This document shows positions 1 to 8,796 of a stretch of DNA of 43,124 bases, piece by piece. The notes under the pieces are model-generated. The model was not told the DNA's origin and did no database searches. It saw only the letters and a list, made by a program, of their open reading frames with translations. The number at the start of each line of letters is the position of its first letter. Position 1 is the first letter of the stretch. The translations under genes and the position numbers were made by a program. The DNA comes from an uncultured Bacilli bacterium (GTDB lineage: Bacteria > Bacillota_I > Bacilli_A > RF39 > UBA660): positions 1-43,124 of the forward strand of contig CANQIN010000004.1 of NCBI GenBank assembly GCA_947623995.1. The letters are read 5' to 3'.

Positions 1-49
1 CCTGAGTACCAATTACTTATAATTATAATCAAATATTTATAAATGTCAA
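1..49 (-). ncRNA. 5' end and promoter of a repeated small-RNA-like element (cut by window edge)
   Basis: Read on the minus strand there is a promoter: TTGACA (44-49), a 16-nt spacer, then TATAAT (22-27). Initiation near position 15 would give an RNA beginning GTAATTGGTACTCAGG, which runs off the left edge. About 30 bases around the -10 box and the RNA start match the element at 22970-23075. In that full copy the same place reads GTAATTGGTATTTAGG and leads through two small helices into a terminator. The promoter overlaps the region just after the LysR gene stop. No known RNA family was recognised. That it is a non-coding RNA is inference from promoter, repeat and structure. Confidence 0.4.
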
Positions 50-54
50 TAATT

Positions 55-921
55 TTAGTAAAATTTTTTTAAAAATTCTTTAGATGAAGGAGATAAGTTT
101 TTTTCTATGTATGCAATAGCTATTTCTTTTGAAATTGGAATATTTAAAAATTGTAAGTCTGTAGTTTTTGCTAAACTGATAGGAAGTAATGCAACTCCCA
201 ATCCTCTTTTTGCATAATCTAAACCTGATTCATAACTTGCAGTTTCAATTGATAACTTCTTTTCTATTTTATTTTTTAATAATAATTCTTCAAAATATTT
301 TCTCTCTTTTTTTGCATTTATTGGAAGAATCAATGGTATACCTTTTATATCGCTTAGATTTTTTATATTAAATTTATCTTTTAAATATGCTAAGCAATAT
401 TCTTCTTTGTATAAATCAAGCATACTAATTTCATTTGCTTTTCCATAATTATCAATTTTTTCATCAATAACAAAATCAACATTATAATGATATAATTTTT
501 CAAATAAATCTTTAGTCGATAAATTAATAATTTTAAATGCTCCATTTGGATAATCTTTCTTAAAAGATTCTATTTTATCATTTAGCATGCTAATTTCTAT
601 ATCCTCTGCAATACCTATTGATATTTTACCACTATTTAAATCTTTACTCTGTTTAAATGTTTTTTCAGTTATAAACAGTAAATTATATGCTTTTTCATAA
701 CCTTCAAATAATGTTTTTCCATCTTCAGTTAATTCAATATAATTTTTAGAGTTTTTCTTGATTAATTTTGTTCCCATCAGATTTTCTAACGATTTAATAT
801 GTCTTGATACATTAGTCTGATCTATTTTCAATTTTGAAGCTGCATCAGCAAAATCTTTTGATTGTCCAACTATAACAAAAGTTCTAATTAAATCTAAATT
901 CATTTTTGGTGTATGAAACAT
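55..921 (-). CDS. LysR-family transcriptional regulator
   Basis: A 288-residue protein of the usual LysR length. Residues about 7-66 form the winged helix-turn-helix, with the classic A-A-KL--DQTNVSRHIKSLE pattern. The rest is the effector-binding region, ending with the typical SGLDYAKRGLGVALLP stretch. The start at 921 is set by AAGGGGG eight bases upstream; a second ATG six codons later lacks its own site. The gene stands alone, with its own promoter (TTGACA-17 nt-TAAGAT) and two dyads upstream that could be its operators. The regulated target is not visible next to it, and the ligand cannot be inferred. The family call is firm; autoregulation is inference. Confidence 0.9.
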   Translation of the reverse strand: MFHTPKMNLDLIRTFVIVGQSKDFADAASKLKIDQTNVSRHIKSLENLMGTKLIKKNSKNYIELTEDGKTLFEGYEKAYNLLFITEKTFKQSKDLNSGKISIGIAEDIEISMLNDKIESFKKDYPNGAFKIINLSTKDLFEKLYHYNVDFVIDEKIDNYGKANEISMLDLYKEEYCLAYLKDKFNIKNLSDIKGIPLILPINAKKERKYFEELLLKNKIEKKLSIETASYESGLDYAKRGLGVALLPISLAKTTDLQFLNIPISKEIAIAYIEKNLSPSSKEFLKKFY

Positions 922-942
922 AATAATTTCCCCCTTTTGATT

Positions 943-978
943 AATGCCTATCTTATATTAAATTAATCTAAATGTCAA
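943..978 (-). promoter_or_regulatory. Promoter of the LysR-family gene
   Basis: On the minus strand TTGACA (973-978) is followed after exactly 17 nt by TAAGAT (950-955). This places the transcript start about 20 nt before the ATG at 921, leaving room for the ribosome binding site. Confidence 0.65.
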
Positions 979-986
979 TATCATAA

Positions 987-1029
987 ATGCAATTTTGCAT
1001 TTTTTATAATGTTTTTTTGCAAATTTGCA
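987..1029. promoter_or_regulatory. Two palindromic operator-like sites upstream of the LysR gene
   Basis: ATGCAATTTTGCAT (987-1000) is an inverted repeat with 6-bp arms, and TGCAAATTTGCA (1018-1029) is a perfect 12-bp palindrome. Their centres are 30 bp apart, close to three helical turns, and the first lies just upstream of the -35 box. LysR-type proteins bind paired dyads upstream of promoters, so autoregulation is plausible. Related ATGCAATTTTRCA sequences recur at 22933-22966. The remaining bases up to 1142 hold no gene. Confidence 0.45.
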
Positions 1030-1142
1030 GTTAAAATAAATGATAATTATATATTACTTTACATAAATAAAATATATATTATATTTGCTAATTTACGTGC
1101 AACAAAAGAAAATATGATATTTTTACATATAAATTAATATAA

Positions 1143-1170
1143 ATAAAAAAAATTACATTTTTTAATGTAA
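1143..1170 (-). terminator. Intrinsic terminator of the cohesin/dockerin operon
   Basis: On the minus strand TTACATT, a 4-nt loop, AATGTAA and then a run of T. The upstream arm overlaps the stop codon of the last operon gene, so the operon ends here. Confidence 0.7.
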
Positions 1171-2028
1171 ATTTTTGCTTTTTTTAGACTTCTTATCTTT
1201 AATATTTTTCATAATTAAGATAAATATTAATAAAATTAAAACAATAATAATATAAATAATTATAGGTCTTTTTTTAACTACATTATATTGTTTTGTATTA
1301 ACTATTTCACCATATTCATTTGTTTCAACAATTTCTACTTTTCCAGGCTTATTAAAAGTAATAGTATTATCTTCATTAATTACTGCAATATCATTATTTG
1401 AAGATTCTAATTTATGATTATTTTCAAGATTATAATTAATCTTATTTCCAACTTTTACTTTTTCTATTTTTTTATCAGTAACTGTTTTTGAATTATCTTC
1501 TTTATTTGTTTTACTATTATTTTCACTATTATCATTCTGAACTTCTTTAGGATTTGTAATTGTAATTCTTCCATTAATTACTTGATATTCTAAAGTTTCT
1601 AAATCACTAGTTGCATAATCAGTAACATCTAAATTAATATCACTATCAAGGGCATTGTCATTAACTTTAAATTTTAATAATAAAAGGTTTTGATTATTAG
1701 TATATACTTCGTTAAAAGAAATTGCATAAAAAGAAATAATATTTGAATCATTTATAGCCAAGTCTTTCATACTAAAATTTTCAAAGCCAAGCATTTCTCC
1801 ATCAATATATGTTAAACTGTTTTCATCAAAATCTATTTTCATTCCTATTATACTAAAACCAACATTATTTTTAATAGCAATTGGAACTTCAATTTCTTCA
1901 CCAGTTTTTACAAGCGAATTACCCACTTCAAAAGTGGGTAATTCTGCTGCATCAATTTTTTTTAGAAAAAAGATGCTAATTAATAAGATAAATATATTAA
2001 TTATTTTTAATGATTTTATGTTTTGCAT
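1162..2028 (-). CDS. Membrane-anchored cohesin-domain protein
   Basis: An exported protein of about 288 residues. It has an N-terminal hydrophobic signal, a cohesin-like domain (about residues 30-155), an Asn/Lys/Ser-rich linker, a short Big_2-like segment, and a C-terminal transmembrane helix followed by a lysine-rich tail. The cohesin call rests on the pattern G-x-x-x-x-VPIAIKN, then GFSIIGMKIDFDENSL, then LLLLKFKV. The ATG at 2028 is preferred because GGAG lies nine bases before it. A TTG at 2043 has no site and sits inside the GGAG context. The start overlaps the end of the scaffold gene by 32 bases, suggesting translational coupling. Inferred role: a second, membrane-held docking partner for the dockerin proteins upstream. 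Sequence similarity to the scaffold's cohesin is low, so its specificity may differ. Confidence 0.75.
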   Translation of the reverse strand: MQNIKSLKIINIFILLISIFFLKKIDAAELPTFEVGNSLVKTGEEIEVPIAIKNNVGFSIIGMKIDFDENSLTYIDGEMLGFENFSMKDLAINDSNIISFYAISFNEVYTNNQNLLLLKFKVNDNALDSDINLDVTDYATSDLETLEYQVINGRITITNPKEVQNDNSENNSKTNKEDNSKTVTDKKIEKVKVGNKINYNLENNHKLESSNNDIAVINEDNTITFNKPGKVEIVETNEYGEIVNTKQYNVVKKRPIIIYIIIVLILLIFILIMKNIKDKKSKKSKNLH

Positions 2029-5000
2029 ATCCAAATACTCCAATTAATCCTAAAGAAATTATGGATAAAATCAAATTAACAATATTCGATGTAGCACCTG
2101 TTTGAGGGCTTACCAAATCTTCATTATTTGTGACATTTTCATCAGATGTATGTTCATCTTCAACTGGTTTTGCCATTACTTTAACTGTTAAAGTTTGTTT
2201 TTGACCATTTGATGCTGTAACGGTAATTGTTACTGTACCACTAGCTAGAGCTTTAAAATTACCATCTTTATCAATTGTTAAAATACTTTCATCACTTGAT
2301 TCATAAGTATATGTTAAATTATCTGTGTTATTTGCTGGATAAGCACTTACACCTAATTTACCACCATTTCCAACTGTAAGTTCATCAAGAGAATTAATTT
2401 GAATCTTTTCTACATGAATTTCATTAACTTTAATAGTTATTTCTTTTTCAATTTCACCAACGGTAACTTTTATTTTTGCTTCTCCTTCTTTTAGGGCTGT
2501 AACTTTACCATTTTCATCAACCGTTAAAATACTTTCATCACTAGAACTATATAATACATTATTTAACTCTGTAGTATCAATAGGATCTGGTGTGATTTCC
2601 ATATCATAAGTCTCACCTTTTAACATTTCTTCAGGTGCAGATATTTCGATATCATTTAATGGAATAATTTTAACTGTAACATTTATGTTAATACTCATTC
2701 CATTTTTTAATGTACCAGTTATAACTGTAGTACCTTCTTTTAAAGCTGTAATAACTCCTTCACTATTTACAGTTGCAACAGAATTTTCGCTACTAGACCA
2801 AGCAATAACTTTAGATTCAGTTGCATCACTTGGATTTATTTGATAAGAAACTTTAAAAGTTTTACCTTTAATAATTTCAATATCTTCTTTAGTTGGTGTA
2901 AATGAACTTATTGGAACAAATACATTTACTTTGATACTATCACTTTTATTATTAGCTGTTGCTGTTATTGTTACTGTACCAGCTTTTTTAGCAGTTACGA
3001 CACCAGTTGCACTAACAGAAGCTATATCATCATCACTACTTGACCATTTTAAAGTATATTCTTCGTTAGTATCACTAGGATTTACAGTAGCTGTTAAATT
3101 AGTTTCATGATTTTTTTCTAATTGCATTGTATTATCTGTTAAACCACTTTTTTCATTTATAACAACACTTTCAATTGGCGTAATTACATAAACAATAATT
3201 GTATCACTTTTGCCATCTTTTGTAGCAGTTATAATAGTTTGACCATTACTTAAAGCAGTTATCTCACCATTTTGATTAACTGTTGCAACTTCTTCACTAG
3301 AACTTTCCCAATGAGTTGGGGTTGTGTCAGTATAATCACTTGGATTTATTTTAATTTTGATAGTTTTAGTCGTATTTTTATTTACATTAATACTTTCTTT
3401 GCCATCTTCAAGAATTACTTCTGTTACTGGTACTTTTACTGTAACTGTAGCAGTTGCAGTTTTACCATTTTTTAAACGAGCTGTAATCGTTGCACTTCCA
3501 CCACCAACAGCTTTTAATAAACCACTAGTTTTATCAATTGTAGCAACATTAGGATTATCACTTTCCCATGTTACAGTTTTATCTTCTTCAGCAGTAGCTG
3601 GTTGGATATCAACGCTAAGATTTTTTGTTTCTCCTTTATTCATTGTTATATCACTATTTGGTAATATTGTAATTGAATCAATTGGAATTAATACTTTAAT
3701 ATTAACTGAATCACTTTTATCTTTATATCTTACAGTAATTGTTGCATCACCAGGTTGTAGAGCATGAACAGTTCCATCAGGATCAACACTTACAATATCT
3801 TCATGATCACTTTCCCAAGTAATTTTACTTTTTTCACTTGTATCACTAGGATTGATTTGTAAATTTAATTTTTTAGTTTGTGGTGCTACTAATGAGAAAT
3901 CTTCATCTAAGATATCCAAAGAGTCAATATCAACAAATACATGAACATTTACTTCAAAATTATATTCACCAATAGATGCTTTAATTACTGTATCGCCACC
4001 ACTAACAGCAGTTACTTTACCATTATTTACTGTAGCAACTTGTGGTTTAGTACTTTCCCATTTAATCGTTTTATTATCAGTTGTATTTAATGGATAATAT
4101 GTAACACTTAAATCTTTTGTAGCTCCACGATTTAAAGTAATATCTGCAGTTTCACTTATTGATGCACTTGTTATTGGAACTTTAACAGTTACATTAACAC
4201 TGGCAGAAATTCCAGTAGTAGTTTTCGCAATAATTTGGGTTGTTCCACCACTAACAGCAGTTATTTTACCATCTTCTACTTTAGCTATAGAGTTTTCTTT
4301 ACTTTCCCAAGTAATAGTTTCATCATCACTTGAGTTGCCATCAGGATTTTGTAAAACAATATTTGGTGTCACATTAATACTTCCATAAGTAATCCCACCA
4401 CCATTATTTTGCTTATCTAATATTTCTAATTCAACGTCTGATTGGTCTAATTGTAATTCTTTAATTGGATTAGTTACATTAAAAGTAATAGTTTTATCAT
4501 AACCGTATGCACTAACTTTTACTTTTGTTTCACCATTTTTAACAGCTTCAACTTTGCCAGTAGTAGAAACTGTAACACTTTCTCCACTTAATATACTATA
4601 ACTTTCATCTTTAGCAGTAGTAGTATTTGCTGGTGTGGGTGTAACATCTATTTGATAGGTATCACCCCAAAACAAATCAACATTTTCTTCTTTAACATTA
4701 ATACCAGTTGCGGGAACAAGAATTTTAATTTTACCTACCTCAGTTGTGTAAGTAGTAATATCTTCATCATTACCTGCATCTTCACTTAACTTCTTTTTAA
4801 ATTCGGTTACTGTTGCTTTAAATTCATAATCACCAGCAGCATTATCTTTGACTTTTAAAGTCATTTTACCAAATGCCCCATTATAATTAGTATTTATAGC
4901 ATCAGCTTCCGCAAAAGAAGCAGTAAACATACCTTTTGTATTATCATTAGAAGCTGCAGCGGCGTGTGCTCCAAAAGTTGTATAATAATCAACATATGTT

Positions 5001-5266
5001 GATTTATTTGGTTCTTCTACCTTAACAATTTCAAAAGCACTTGTATCAACTGGTACTTCTATACCAACTGCTGCATATTCGGTTGCTCCTTTTAACCCAA
5101 CATCCAAAACAATTGTATCCCCTGGATGTGCTTCTGTAATACTGACACCCTCAGAATCTTTTACTTGTACAGTAAATACTGAATTTTGATTTGCTAATAC
5201 ATAAATTGGTATTGCAAACACTAAAAGTACAAGTAAAAATAATGACATTTTTGATAATTTTTTCAT
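1997..5266 (-). CDS. Wall-anchored cohesin scaffold with ten Big_2 domains and SPQTG sorting signal
   Basis: A surface protein of about 1089 residues. Order: signal peptide (about 1-26); one cohesin-like domain (about 27-185), with HPGDTIVLDVGLKG, then AAVGIEVPVDTSAFEIV and GAFGKMTLKVKD; ten bacterial Ig-like group 2 repeats of about 80-90 residues, each with W-S-S/E-x4-A-V and G-x-V/I-T-A-x3-G signatures; an acidic linker; then SPQTG, a hydrophobic helix and a positively charged tail. SPQTG fits the (S/P)PxTG motif known for class B sortase in Clostridioides difficile, and a class B sortase is the next gene upstream. ATG 5266 is chosen because AAAGGG lies eight bases before it; a GTG nine bases earlier sits on that site. 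The Big_2 stalk probably holds the cohesin away from the wall. Confidence 0.88.
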   Translation of the reverse strand: MKKLSKMSLFLLVLLVFAIPIYVLANQNSVFTVQVKDSEGVSITEAHPGDTIVLDVGLKGATEYAAVGIEVPVDTSAFEIVKVEEPNKSTYVDYYTTFGAHAAAASNDNTKGMFTASFAEADAINTNYNGAFGKMTLKVKDNAAGDYEFKATVTEFKKKLSEDAGNDEDITTYTTEVGKIKILVPATGINVKEENVDLFWGDTYQIDVTPTPANTTTAKDESYSILSGESVTVSTTGKVEAVKNGETKVKVSAYGYDKTITFNVTNPIKELQLDQSDVELEILDKQNNGGGITYGSINVTPNIVLQNPDGNSSDDETITWESKENSIAKVEDGKITAVSGGTTQIIAKTTTGISASVNVTVKVPITSASISETADITLNRGATKDLSVTYYPLNTTDNKTIKWESTKPQVATVNNGKVTAVSGGDTVIKASIGEYNFEVNVHVFVDIDSLDILDEDFSLVAPQTKKLNLQINPSDTSEKSKITWESDHEDIVSVDPDGTVHALQPGDATITVRYKDKSDSVNIKVLIPIDSITILPNSDITMNKGETKNLSVDIQPATAEEDKTVTWESDNPNVATIDKTSGLLKAVGGGSATITARLKNGKTATATVTVKVPVTEVILEDGKESINVNKNTTKTIKIKINPSDYTDTTPTHWESSSEEVATVNQNGEITALSNGQTIITATKDGKSDTIIVYVITPIESVVINEKSGLTDNTMQLEKNHETNLTATVNPSDTNEEYTLKWSSSDDDIASVSATGVVTAKKAGTVTITATANNKSDSIKVNVFVPISSFTPTKEDIEIIKGKTFKVSYQINPSDATESKVIAWSSSENSVATVNSEGVITALKEGTTVITGTLKNGMSININVTVKIIPLNDIEISAPEEMLKGETYDMEITPDPIDTTELNNVLYSSSDESILTVDENGKVTALKEGEAKIKVTVGEIEKEITIKVNEIHVEKIQINSLDELTVGNGGKLGVSAYPANNTDNLTYTYESSDESILTIDKDGNFKALASGTVTITVTASNGQKQTLTVKVMAKPVEDEHTSDENVTNNEDLVSPQTGATSNIVNLILSIISLGLIGVFGYAKHKIIKNN
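2000..2110 (-). other. Sortase sorting signal of the scaffold (SPQTG, helix, basic tail)
   Basis: The codons for SPQTG occupy 2096-2110. They are followed by about 20 hydrophobic residues and then K/H-rich residues to the C terminus, the three-part layout of a cell-wall sorting signal. Confidence 0.85.
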
Positions 5267-5323
5267 TACTTTCACCCTTTCAATTTATTCAAATTTATCA
5301 CTTTAATCTTATCACTTTATTTT

Positions 5324-6055
5324 TTAATTGACAAGATTTTTTTCTTGGCTTTTTATGGCATGAACAATAATCCTTTTTTTGCCATTATTATTGCATGTTG
5401 ATAATGTAAGTGTCTTATCTTCTATCTTATTATATATATAATTTGAAGAAGATAAATCATAGTTATTCTTATTAATATCTAATGGTAATTCATCAGTTGG
5501 TGATGCTAAATAAGTTCTATAAATATCATAAGTTATTTCTTTATCAATTGTTGTAATTTTAATACTTATTTTATTTCCTAAATTACCATTTATTATTTTA
5601 ATCAAATCACTAAACATGGCCTCAGTATTCATATTATGACCATATATTATGGTATTATTATCATTAAATTCATGATTTCGATAATCCATAAATATTGAAC
5701 CATTACGATTATATTCTTTATTTATATCTCTATTTAAATAATAATTATTATTGCTTCCCTGTAATATTGGATAATTAATATTCGTATTTGGAATTGAAAT
5801 CCAACCTTTTACATCAGAATTTACCTCTTTTAATTTTTTTACATCAATATAATCATTAATTTCATTTGAATTATCATCTTCATTAATAATTGTATAATCA
5901 TTAATAATTTCTTGATACAAATTATTATTTTTTTTATCTTCAAATAAATTATGAAAATAATTATAAGAAGATAAAATAAAAATTATGATAAGTAATATTA
6001 ATATAAAATTTAAAATAAATAATTTATATTTCTTTTTTAATTTAAGTTTAGCCAT
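5324..6055 (-). CDS. Class B sortase
   Basis: A transpeptidase of 243 residues that would join sorting-signal proteins to the cell wall. It has an N-terminal membrane helix (about residues 11-30) with the enzyme outside. Class B features are visible: the KGWISIPNTNINYPILQ segment, the NRDINKEYNRNGSIFMDY stretch, catalytic His140 in YGHNM, Cys221 in LSTC and Arg228 in the strand after it. The start overlaps the stop of the upstream dockerin gene by eight bases (ATGGCTAA), and its ribosome site AAAGGA lies inside that gene's last codons. It sits between the dockerin cargo genes and the scaffold that bears SPQTG, so the scaffold is the obvious substrate. The substrate link is inference; the family call is firm. 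Confidence 0.93.
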   Translation of the reverse strand: MAKLKLKKKYKLFILNFILILLIIIFILSSYNYFHNLFEDKKNNNLYQEIINDYTIINEDDNSNEINDYIDVKKLKEVNSDVKGWISIPNTNINYPILQGSNNNYYLNRDINKEYNRNGSIFMDYRNHEFNDNNTIIYGHNMNTEAMFSDLIKIINGNLGNKISIKITTIDKEITYDIYRTYLASPTDELPLDINKNNYDLSSSNYIYNKIEDKTLTLSTCNNNGKKRIIVHAIKSQEKNLVN

Positions 6056-8783
6056 AATATAATCCTTTTTTCATATATAATCTTAAAATATCAACTGCAT
6101 CAATAGCCGTAATTCTTTGGTCGTTATTAAAATCACCTATTTCTATTTTATGATTAGTTAATTCTCTTTTTCCTAAAGCATAATATAATGCTTCTACGGC
6201 ATCTATTACTTCTATTTTACCATTCTCATTTAAATCACCTTTTAAAACATCACCAACAACTACCGTACATTTATCACTATATCCATTAGAAGCTGTAACG
6301 GTAATTGTCGCTATACCTTTGCCTGTAGCTTTAATCTTTCCAAATTTATCTACTGTAACAACTCCAACATTAGAAGTTTGCCAATCTGGATAATAATCAT
6401 TAGGATAAGTTGTAACTTTTAAATTTGCTGTATCACCAATATTTTTTAAATTAATAGAATGCGTATCTAAAACAGTATCATAAGAATAAATATTAATATA
6501 TGTTGTAACATCAGAATATCTTCCACTAACTCTATACTCAACATGTCCCATTCCACCTGCTGTAATTAAACCATCTTTAGAAATAATAATTTTAGAAGTA
6601 TTTCCATAACTAAACGAATAATTAATTGTATCATTAGCCGTTTTAGGTTCAATAATTGGTTTTAATTGATATGTTTGACCATTTCTTAAATAAATATCTG
6701 TCTTTTCAAATTTTAAAGAGGTCATTTTACCTATGGCATGAACATTTATTTCAACTTTAATACCACTTCCATCATTAGCAGTTCCAATTAATTTAGCATC
6801 GCCACCAGAAACAGCTCTTATCGTAACATGAGTAGCATCTATTTTATCTATTGCTACTATATCATCATTACTACTTTGCCAATTAATTTTTCGATCATAA
6901 GCAATATATGGTTGTCCAACATAAGTAATAGTTGTAGTTCTTCCTTCAACTAATTCAATATTTTTCTCATCAGGAATTAATTCAATTTCTTCTACTTTAT
7001 ATTTAACATCTAAAGTATAATCTAAAGAAACATTATAACGTTTATTTGTTACAGTGATAGTTGTTGTACCACTTTTTAAAATTGTTACATTACCACTATT
7101 ATCTACTGTTGCAACATAGTCATTACTACTATGCCATTCTAAATCACCATCTTTATTAGTTTTAACACTAAATTTATAATTTTTAATATTATTATCAGTT
7201 ATGTAAACAGTTTCATCTCCAACCCTTTCAAATTCTATAGATGAAGATGTTTTAGATATATCTAATTTATAAAAAGTAAGCCCATTGCTATCTTCTTGTG
7301 TCCAATAAATCAAATTACCTTTAGTATTTAAGTTAATTAACGATGAAACATTTATTGATTCAATTTCTAAAGGATTTTCTATAATATTACCATCACTATC
7401 AATTATCATATAATAATATTTTGAATCACCACTAAAATAATATTCTTTATCATGAGGAGCTGTCCAATTTTTTAAACCTTTTTCTAACCAAATAATCGCA
7501 ATATTACCATTATCTAATTTAGTTGCTCTTACATTAACAACACTTTTATTATAATCATTATAATCGGTTATCCATTTAACTCCATAATCAATAACTTGGG
7601 AATTAGATAACCTAAATTCTCCTTTATTTTGAATACTAGTTCTTTTTTCTTCACTTTTTCTTAAATCAGTCTTAAATTTTTGTAAAGTTTCGGAACTTTT
7701 GCCTTCAAAATTTTTATCTAATTTTTGAATAAAAATATTTCTTGGTTCATTAACTGATGAAGAATTAGCATAGTTTAATGATAAAGTTTTTTCACTAGCA
7801 CCTACAACTAAATAACCATCATTAAGTTCAATAATGTTTCCTAAGTTAGCATATGTATTATTATAACCATATTCACTATCATTTGCTTCACGAAAATGAA
7901 AAATATTATAAAGGTTATATTTAGCAGTTAAAGGATTACTGATACCATTTGTTTTAAATACTACTAAACTTCTGGGATTGGCATCTCCTTGATCGGCCAT
8001 TAAAAATTCATTATCACTTGTTCCAATTATTCTTTGAGCAAAAGAATGAGAAACCCAATGATACCTATTAATTCCATAATCGGTAAAATCACTAGATTTA
8101 TTTAAACAATCTAAAGAAGTAGCATCAAAAAATAAGGCAAAACTCATTTGATGACCATTATACATTTCTCTTGCAAAATTAACACCTATTATCCCATTAG
8201 ATACAGCCATATCAGCATTTCCAGCATTAAAAGCAATTTTTGTTCCATATTCTTTATCGTAACTAGTTAAACGACTTTTTGTTAAAGTAGGACTCATATC
8301 ATAGCCTTTTACTGATATTGTTTTAACTATCCCACCATTAGTATCATATTTGGCTAATAAAATAGTCGGTGTTGAAGCATAATCAGGACTACTTGCATCA
8401 ACTGTTTTATTATCAGTTGTTCCATATAATACATATAAATAGTTATTATAATAAAGAGCTGTTCCAAATAATGTTAAATAACGATTAATAGTTTTTTCTG
8501 AAACTTTATTACCATCTAAATCAAAAGTTGCCCATCCTAGCTTACTACTATTATTTTTTATTTCATAAATAACATTATAATTATTTTTATCATCAATAAA
8601 TTCATAATAATTAGCTTTTTCAGGATAATAAATAGTTCCATTGGCTCCTAAATCCTTAATTTCTTCTGGAATATTTTCAAGAGTAATCTTTTTTTCCTCA
8701 ACATAAGCTGTATTATAGGCTAAAACTTTAATTGGTATTAAAAATAGAATACTTAATATTAAAATCATTTTTATCTTTCTCAT
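6048..8783 (-). CDS. Secreted dockerin protein: beta-propeller-like region, Big_2 domains, C-terminal dockerin
   Basis: A 911-residue protein. Residues 1-22 are a signal peptide ending VLA. Residues about 40-510 are an unrecognised beta-rich region with repeated strand pairs such as LYVLYG, NEFLMADQ and GYLVVGASEK, which looks like a propeller but has no catalytic motif I can name. Residues about 515-845 hold four Big_2-like domains. Residues 847-911 are a type I dockerin with two calcium loops, DLNENGKIEVID and DFNNDQRITAID. Unlike its two siblings it ends KKGLYYG, because the reading frame continues through the ribosome site of the sortase gene. AAAGGAG eight bases before the ATG supports the start. 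It is the third gene of the operon, after the CAP-dockerin gene. Function unknown; probable surface or matrix component. Confidence 0.85.
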   Translation of the reverse strand: MRKIKMILILSILFLIPIKVLAYNTAYVEEKKITLENIPEEIKDLGANGTIYYPEKANYYEFIDDKNNYNVIYEIKNNSSKLGWATFDLDGNKVSEKTINRYLTLFGTALYYNNYLYVLYGTTDNKTVDASSPDYASTPTILLAKYDTNGGIVKTISVKGYDMSPTLTKSRLTSYDKEYGTKIAFNAGNADMAVSNGIIGVNFAREMYNGHQMSFALFFDATSLDCLNKSSDFTDYGINRYHWVSHSFAQRIIGTSDNEFLMADQGDANPRSLVVFKTNGISNPLTAKYNLYNIFHFREANDSEYGYNNTYANLGNIIELNDGYLVVGASEKTLSLNYANSSSVNEPRNIFIQKLDKNFEGKSSETLQKFKTDLRKSEEKRTSIQNKGEFRLSNSQVIDYGVKWITDYNDYNKSVVNVRATKLDNGNIAIIWLEKGLKNWTAPHDKEYYFSGDSKYYYMIIDSDGNIIENPLEIESINVSSLINLNTKGNLIYWTQEDSNGLTFYKLDISKTSSSIEFERVGDETVYITDNNIKNYKFSVKTNKDGDLEWHSSNDYVATVDNSGNVTILKSGTTTITVTNKRYNVSLDYTLDVKYKVEEIELIPDEKNIELVEGRTTTITYVGQPYIAYDRKINWQSSNDDIVAIDKIDATHVTIRAVSGGDAKLIGTANDGSGIKVEINVHAIGKMTSLKFEKTDIYLRNGQTYQLKPIIEPKTANDTINYSFSYGNTSKIIISKDGLITAGGMGHVEYRVSGRYSDVTTYINIYSYDTVLDTHSINLKNIGDTANLKVTTYPNDYYPDWQTSNVGVVTVDKFGKIKATGKGIATITVTASNGYSDKCTVVVGDVLKGDLNENGKIEVIDAVEALYYALGKRELTNHKIEIGDFNNDQRITAIDAVDILRLYMKKGLYYG
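6069..6246 (-). repeat. Dockerin-coding direct repeat, copy A
   Basis: 178 bases encoding the C-terminal dockerin. They match copies at 8800-8977 and 10829-11006 with only one or two visible substitutions, far closer than the rest of the three genes. Recent duplication or gene conversion is the likely cause. Confidence 0.9.
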
Positions 8784-8796
8784 TATCTTTGCTCCT

